Part shown: in pieces, positions 31,861 through 36,109 of the stretch
Layout: each line of letters starts with the position of its first letter
Position numbering within the stretch: position 1 is the first letter of the stretch
Source of the DNA: Firmicutes bacterium UBA5449
GTDB lineage: Bacteria; Bacillota; SHA-98; UBA4971
Length of the DNA: 36,109 nt
Direction: 5' to 3'
Assembly (NCBI GenBank): GCA_002424305.1
Contig: DIQZ01000095.1
Location: 2,576 to 38,684, forward strand
The notes under the pieces: model-generated
Database searches by the model: none
What the model saw: only the letters and a program-made list of their open reading frames with translations
What the model was told of the DNA's origin: nothing
Translations under genes and position numbers: made by a program

Positions 31861-32628
31861 GTGTTAAAGGCATTCAGTCTTGAAGGCAAAGTAGCAATTG
31901 TGACTGGGGGAGCTCAAGGCCTTGGAGAATCGATGGCTATATGTCTAGCTCAAAGCGGAGCTGACGTAGTCATTGCAGATCTCAACGAAGAAAAAGGCCG
32001 AGATGTAGCAGCTCAGATACGAGCCTTAGGAAGACAATCCACGAGCTTCTGTCTGGATGTGAGTGATCGTGATACTGTCAACAATATGGTGAGTCAAGTT
32101 AAGTCCGATTTTGGCAAGATAGATGTCTTGGTTAACAGTGCCGGCCTAAACAGGCGCTATTGGATGAAGGACATGACCAGTGAAGACTACGATCTAATCA
32201 TGAATGTCAATCTCAAGGGAACCTTTAATACTTGTCAAGAAGTTGGCCGTATCATGATTGAGCAAGGGCACGGAGGTTCCATTATCAACATTTCATCAAT
32301 GTCTTCCCTGATAGTTAACAGAAGACGTGCCGTAGGCACATATTGTGCATCCAAAGGGGGCGTCAATATGTTAACCAAGGCTTTTGCCGCAGAGTGGGCG
32401 GAGTTCAATGTTCGGGTCAATGCCATTGCACCTGGATATTTCAAAACACCACTAAATGAGCCTTGGATACATACTGAACAGGGACCCGATGCACTATCCC
32501 AAGTGCCAATGGCCAGATTTGCAGAACCTGATGAGATAGGGCCTACAGCTGTATATTTAGCATCAAACGCCTCAAGCTACGTTACAGGACATATTTTGGT
32601 AATCGATGGTGGTTACACCATTTGGTAA
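31861..32628 (+). CDS. Short-chain dehydrogenase/reductase, gluconate 5-dehydrogenase-like
   Basis: A 255-aa classical SDR with TGGAQGLG (nucleotide loop), NSAGLN, the catalytic Ser in NISSMSS, Tyr-x3-Lys in YCASKGG and a C-terminal IDGGYTIW. It starts LKAFSLEGKVAIVTGG, a beginning typical of gluconate 5-dehydrogenase and KduD-like enzymes. GTG 31861 has AGAGGGTGAG upstream. It is 26 bp after the transketolase and probably oxidises a polyhydroxy acid or reduces its keto form. Confidence 0.88.
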   Translation: MLKAFSLEGKVAIVTGGAQGLGESMAICLAQSGADVVIADLNEEKGRDVAAQIRALGRQSTSFCLDVSDRDTVNNMVSQVKSDFGKIDVLVNSAGLNRRYWMKDMTSEDYDLIMNVNLKGTFNTCQEVGRIMIEQGHGGSIINISSMSSLIVNRRRAVGTYCASKGGVNMLTKAFAAEWAEFNVRVNAIAPGYFKTPLNEPWIHTEQGPDALSQVPMARFAEPDEIGPTAVYLASNASSYVTGHILVIDGGYTIW

Positions 32629-32715
32629 TTAGCCTTGAAGGGGGGATAGAGTGGATTTAGAATGTCTTAACTAACGAGTTGTGCTAGTAGACAATTCTAG
32701 AGGAGGTATTTGATA

Positions 32716-33753
32716 GTGAAAAGAGTAGTGCTTTTAGCCTTGACGGTACTATTGGTATGCAGTTCCGGAGTGTTGGCTTCTGATTGGCCTTCGAGAATTC
32801 CTGTAGTAACTGTTGGCTTTTCTGCAGGCGGTGGAACCGATACTGCTGTAAGACCAATTATAGCCAAAATGTCTGAATACTTAGGCACGACGATTAATGT
32901 TGTCAACATGCCTGGAGCATCTGGCGGAATTGCTGCTTCTGAAGTCTTGCAGCGCAAGCCGGATGGGTACAACCTGTATGCAACTGGCTCCGGTCCATTT
33001 GTGGGACTAAGGGTGTTTGATTATGTGGACACCGATTGGACTGACTGGGTAAGTTGGCATCCATTTTCCGGACCAGCTGGTTTAATCGCCAAACCAGGGG
33101 CCTATGAAAGCTTCGATGATGCCATGGAGGCTCTGAGAAGTGGAAACTGCAATGTCGGCATCTCAGGATTTGGTGCAGGCCCACATGTACTAGCAGAAGT
33201 GCTATTTGGGGTAGCCGGTGTTTCAGATGTTAACTATGTAACATTTGACTCTTGCCATTCTGCTGCAGTTGGAGTCATTGCCGGTGAAGTGGAATTCGCT
33301 ATGATTAGCTTCTCTGCCGGAGTTGACTTTGCAGAGGCAAATCAGATTGAGGCAGTAGTTCTAACATCCTTTGAACCGTACAAATTGGCCAATGGCAAAG
33401 AACTTCCGGCTGTTGTTGATGTTTTGGAGGGCAGTGAACATATCCCACTGCTTTCTGAAACCTGGCCTATCTTCATCCGTAGAGATACTCCACAGCCAAT
33501 CATTGATAAGCTGACAGAAGCCTTTGTGTGGGCAATGGAGCAACCAGAAATTGCAGAATTTGCAGCTTCTCAGTCACTGAATATCGCCGGTTACTATGGC
33601 GAAGAGGCTGATAGATTCCTGTCAATGCATGAAGCTGGGTATGCTTGGGCGATACACAATGCAGGATTGGCCCAGGTATCCCCTGACAAACTGGGAATCT
33701 CAACCATAGACGAGTGGGATTGGGAAGTTGAAAAACAGAAGATCAAGAAGTAA
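32716..33753 (+). CDS. tctC: TctC-type solute-binding protein of a tripartite tricarboxylate transporter
   Basis: A 345-aa exported protein. Signal peptide VVLLALTVLLVCSSGVLAS is followed by WPSRIPVVTVGFSAGGGTDT, the first ligand loop of TctC proteins, and VVNMPGASGGIAASEVLQRK PDGY is the second. GTG 32716 is nine bases after AGGAGG; a TTG six bases earlier is less likely. It binds an organic acid in the periplasm or cell-wall space and delivers it to TctAB. A strong hairpin separates it from tctB. Confidence 0.9.
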   Translation: MKRVVLLALTVLLVCSSGVLASDWPSRIPVVTVGFSAGGGTDTAVRPIIAKMSEYLGTTINVVNMPGASGGIAASEVLQRKPDGYNLYATGSGPFVGLRVFDYVDTDWTDWVSWHPFSGPAGLIAKPGAYESFDDAMEALRSGNCNVGISGFGAGPHVLAEVLFGVAGVSDVNYVTFDSCHSAAVGVIAGEVEFAMISFSAGVDFAEANQIEAVVLTSFEPYKLANGKELPAVVDVLEGSEHIPLLSETWPIFIRRDTPQPIIDKLTEAFVWAMEQPEIAEFAASQSLNIAGYYGEEADRFLSMHEAGYAWAIHNAGLAQVSPDKLGISTIDEWDWEVEKQKIKK

Positions 33754-33767
33754 GAAGTTAATCCTTA

Positions 33768-33798
33768 GCCGGCAAAGGGACTTGTTCCCTTTGCCGGC
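33768..33798 (+). terminator. Intercistronic hairpin between tctC and tctB
   Basis: Perfect 13-bp stem GCCGGCAAAGGGA/TCCCTTTGCCGGC with a 5-nt loop and no T-tract. As at livK, it probably stabilises the binding-protein mRNA or terminates only partly. Confidence 0.7.
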
Positions 33799-33828
33799 AT
33801 CCTAGGGGAACGAAGGGGAGGGATCGCT

Positions 33829-34320
33829 TTGTCCAAATCCAAACCGAGCCGAATAAATGCCGCCGATGTGGTGGTGGGCATCTTCTTCCTAGTACTAGGA
33901 CCGGTGCTTGTCTATTCATCTTTGCAAATGAGAGTGTACGGATCATTTCTCGACGCTCCTGGATTTTTCCCGATGATCCTAGGTATTATCTTTACCATCA
34001 TGGGAGGAATTCTACTAAATACGGCAGTGAAGAGAAACGGGCTCAAAGAACTTAAGGAAGTCATAAGAAACAAAGAAATCGTAAAGGGCCTAAGATCTGA
34101 TACTACAACTAGGGCTCTCGTCCTAATAGCCCTTATGGCAGTGTATATTTTTGGATTGATTGGCAGGGTCCATTTCACCATCGCTACTTTTCTTTATCTT
34201 GTTGTGACTATGCTATATCTGAAAGCTACTAGTGTAGTCAACATAGTTCTCATTTCTATTGGAACCGCAATTGCTATCAGTTATGCCTTTAGCAATTTCT
34301 TTCGTATACCTTTACCTTAG
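33829..34320 (+). CDS. tctB: TctB-type small membrane subunit
   Basis: A 163-aa protein with four predicted spans (VVVGIFFLVLGPVLVYSSL, FFPMILGIIFTIMGGILL, ALVLIALMAVYIFGLI and the C-terminal IVLISIGTAIAISYAF). TctB proteins share this layout with the SFLDAPGFFP motif after the first span. TTG 33829 follows GGGGAGGG. Confidence 0.87.
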   Translation: MSKSKPSRINAADVVVGIFFLVLGPVLVYSSLQMRVYGSFLDAPGFFPMILGIIFTIMGGILLNTAVKRNGLKELKEVIRNKEIVKGLRSDTTTRALVLIALMAVYIFGLIGRVHFTIATFLYLVVTMLYLKATSVVNIVLISIGTAIAISYAFSNFFRIPLP

Positions 34321-34338
34321 GCATAGGGAGGTAAGAAG

Positions 34339-35862
34339 ATGTTAGAAACTATAACTCGCGAGTTTTCTTTGTTTTCGCATGTCTTTGGCAGTATTTTAAC
34401 AGCGCCCAATATACTAATGATGATTTTCGGAACCTTGGGAGGCATTGTCATTGGTGCAATTCCTGGATTGACGGCGACTATGGCCCTGGCTTTGTTGATC
34501 AATGTCAGCTATGGAATGAACATGGACTTGGCCCTTTCCTTTCTGCTGAGTGTTTATGTGGGAGCAGTTACAGGCGGGTGTATATCGGCTACCATGATCA
34601 ATATTCCCGGGACACCTTCAGCTGCAGCTACAGCCCTAGATGGTTTTCCCTTGGCTAAGAAGGGTAAGGGTGGTTTAGCTATCGGAGTTGGTATTATAGC
34701 TTCATTCTTCGGGATGATTATCAGTATTATATCTTTGATAGTACTAACCCCAATAATCTCCAAGCTAGCCCTGAAATTCGGTCATTGGGAAATGTTCTTG
34801 ATCTCAGTTTTCGGTATTATGATCTGTGGCAACTTAACCACAGAGGATGCGCCCGTAAAGGGATGGATTGTGGGGTTTTTGGGTATTCTCACCGCCATGG
34901 TGGGTTTGGATGCTGTTTATGCATATCCACGATTTACCTTTAACCTGCTTCAGCTAAAAGGTGGCATATCCCTTATCCCGGCACTGATTGGACTATTTGG
35001 AATTTCTGAGGTCGTATCGGTGCTACAGGAAAAGGAGCCCTATAAAATAGAAGGCAAAGTTGGCAGAGTGGTTCCCGACTGGAAGGATATTAAGTCCTTG
35101 ATTCCTATATCCATTCGCTCCGGCATTATCGGGATGCTTATAGGAGTAATCCCAGGTGCTGGTGAAGACATTGGTGCTTGGGTTTCTTATGATGTAGGCA
35201 AGAGAAGATCTAAGCATCCTGAGAGGTTTGGAAAAGGGTCAATAGAAGGAGTTGCCTGTGCTGAAACGGCAAACAATGCCGTGGTTGGCGGAGCGATGAT
35301 TCCCTTACTGACACTTGCAATTCCCGGAAGTCCGCCAGCAGCTATGGTCCTTGCAGCCATGTGGCTACATGGAGTACGCCCAGGGCCTCTTCTCAACTTT
35401 GAATTCCCGGGTTTTCTTTATGCAGTGGCAATAGTGTTATTGCTGTGCTCAGTATTCATGTTGATATGGGGGCTAGCTCTAGCTAAACCTATGGTCTCTG
35501 TGCTAAAAATCAAAAGGGAGATCTTGATGCCCATCATTGTCCCTCTGACAGTGATAGGGGCTTATGCCGGTGGAGTTAGAATCTTTGACGTATACGTAAT
35601 GTTCTTCTTCGGTTTATTAGGATATGTACTCAGAAACTTAGAATATCCGATGGCACCGTTAGTCTTAGGAATCATCTTAGGTCCCATGGCTGATGTGAGC
35701 TTTAGGCGAGCAATGATGCAAACAAAGGGTTCTCTTCTACCATTGCTGACTCGTCCCATGGGTTTGGTCTTTGTGGTGGCTATCATATGGATAATATACA
35801 GCGGATATAGACGAACCCAGCAATTGAAGAGACTTGCCAGTGAAGTGGCTAGTGAAGCGTAG
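34339..35862 (+). CDS. tctA: TctA-type large membrane subunit
   Basis: A 507-aa polytopic protein. It has the family blocks GGIVIGAIPGLTATMALALL, NIPGTPSAAATALDGFPLAK, GVIPGAGEDIGAWVSYDVGK and the C-terminal PLVLGIILGPMADVSFRRAM. It lies 18 bp after tctB with GGGAGG upstream and forms the transport channel, driven by an ion gradient. Confidence 0.93.
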   Translation: MLETITREFSLFSHVFGSILTAPNILMMIFGTLGGIVIGAIPGLTATMALALLINVSYGMNMDLALSFLLSVYVGAVTGGCISATMINIPGTPSAAATALDGFPLAKKGKGGLAIGVGIIASFFGMIISIISLIVLTPIISKLALKFGHWEMFLISVFGIMICGNLTTEDAPVKGWIVGFLGILTAMVGLDAVYAYPRFTFNLLQLKGGISLIPALIGLFGISEVVSVLQEKEPYKIEGKVGRVVPDWKDIKSLIPISIRSGIIGMLIGVIPGAGEDIGAWVSYDVGKRRSKHPERFGKGSIEGVACAETANNAVVGGAMIPLLTLAIPGSPPAAMVLAAMWLHGVRPGPLLNFEFPGFLYAVAIVLLLCSVFMLIWGLALAKPMVSVLKIKREILMPIIVPLTVIGAYAGGVRIFDVYVMFFFGLLGYVLRNLEYPMAPLVLGIILGPMADVSFRRAMMQTKGSLLPLLTRPMGLVFVVAIIWIIYSGYRRTQQLKRLASEVASEA

Positions 35863-35905
35863 CTATACCACTACAAGTCAAAGGGCTTGAGGGAGGGAAT
35901 GCTCG

Positions 35906-36109
35906 GTGAAAGCTTTAGTTTTTAGAGGCGATGGAATAATGAAACTCGAAGAAGTAGCAACTCCTACTCCACGAGATGATGAATTACTGATTCGAGTTAA
36001 GTCAGTGGGAATATGTGGCTCAGACATCATGGATATCTCTTTAGGTTATCACCAGAAATATCTTGGGAGCATGCCTGTATGGCAGAACCGCTTTCAGTAG
36101 CGTACCATG
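35906..36109 (+). pseudogene. Zinc-type alcohol dehydrogenase (MDR family), internal deletion with frameshift
   Basis: GTG 35906 follows GGAGGG and encodes a typical MDR N-terminus: KALVFRGDGIMKLEEVATPT then VGICGSDI with the zinc-ligand Cys. Directly after this (about 36028) family similarity is lost in the original frame, which stops at 36100. From 36031 another frame reads GYLFRLSPEISWEHACMAEP then LSVAYH, which is the segment before the Rossmann domain in intact enzymes. About 85-90 residues, including the GHE zinc/catalytic region, are missing. The gene continues past the window edge. It would be inactive unless the junction is an assembly error. Confidence 0.7.

Overview
The window reads as chromosomal DNA of an anaerobic member of the Bacillota (Firmicutes). 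Evidence for this is strong AGGAGG-type ribosome sites, frequent TTG/GTG starts, a BceRSAB-type peptide-antibiotic module, a RemA-like protein and an agrBD peptide-signalling locus. A LolA-like protein followed by a probable beta-barrel protein, in one operon with an MMPL exporter, hints at a diderm Firmicute with an outer membrane. That last point is inference.

Region by region. 1-3578 (minus strand): bceR-bceS-bceA-bceB, an antimicrobial-peptide sensing and resistance module whose permease runs off the left edge. 3714-5187: a small unknown protein, the decayed remains of a GH65 sugar phosphorylase, and a RemA-like (DUF370) protein. 5469-8594 (plus): a zinc-ribbon protein, a holin-like membrane protein and a YyaL/DUF255 thioredoxin-domain protein. 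8721-13490 (plus): a complete livKHMGF branched-chain amino-acid-type ABC importer. 13463-16909 (minus): agrB, a 40-codon agrD, an orphan multi-pass membrane protein, and a PAS-PAS-GGDEF-HD-GYP c-di-GMP enzyme, all tightly packed. 17179-18402: a DNA methyltransferase with motif order I then IV. 18521-18608: tRNA-Leu(CAG) on the minus strand with its own promoter. 18881-19404: a non-coding array of about 13 degenerate ~20-bp dyad elements. 19459-25154: a TetR operator and promoter, then tetR, MMPL exporter, LolA-like protein and beta-barrel protein. 25487-27347: a SYLF-domain protein, then a DUF1538 membrane protein with a P-II-like protein on the minus strand. 27670-36109: a FadR-type GntR regulator, an IS transposase remnant, and a carboxylate or sugar-acid catabolic operon (GarR-like reductase, split transketolase, SDR, TctCBA transporter) that ends in an internally deleted zinc-type alcohol dehydrogenase.

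The most interesting system is the agr locus. An AgrB protease/AgrD cyclic-peptide pair normally signals to an AgrC histidine kinase and AgrA regulator. Here neither is present. Instead the peptide genes are followed by a kinase-less membrane protein that is translationally coupled (GTGA overlap) to a bifunctional c-di-GMP synthase/phosphodiesterase. This suggests a peptide quorum signal read out directly as c-di-GMP. The second is the unexplained dyad array at 18881-19404 beside the tetR-MMPL promoter.
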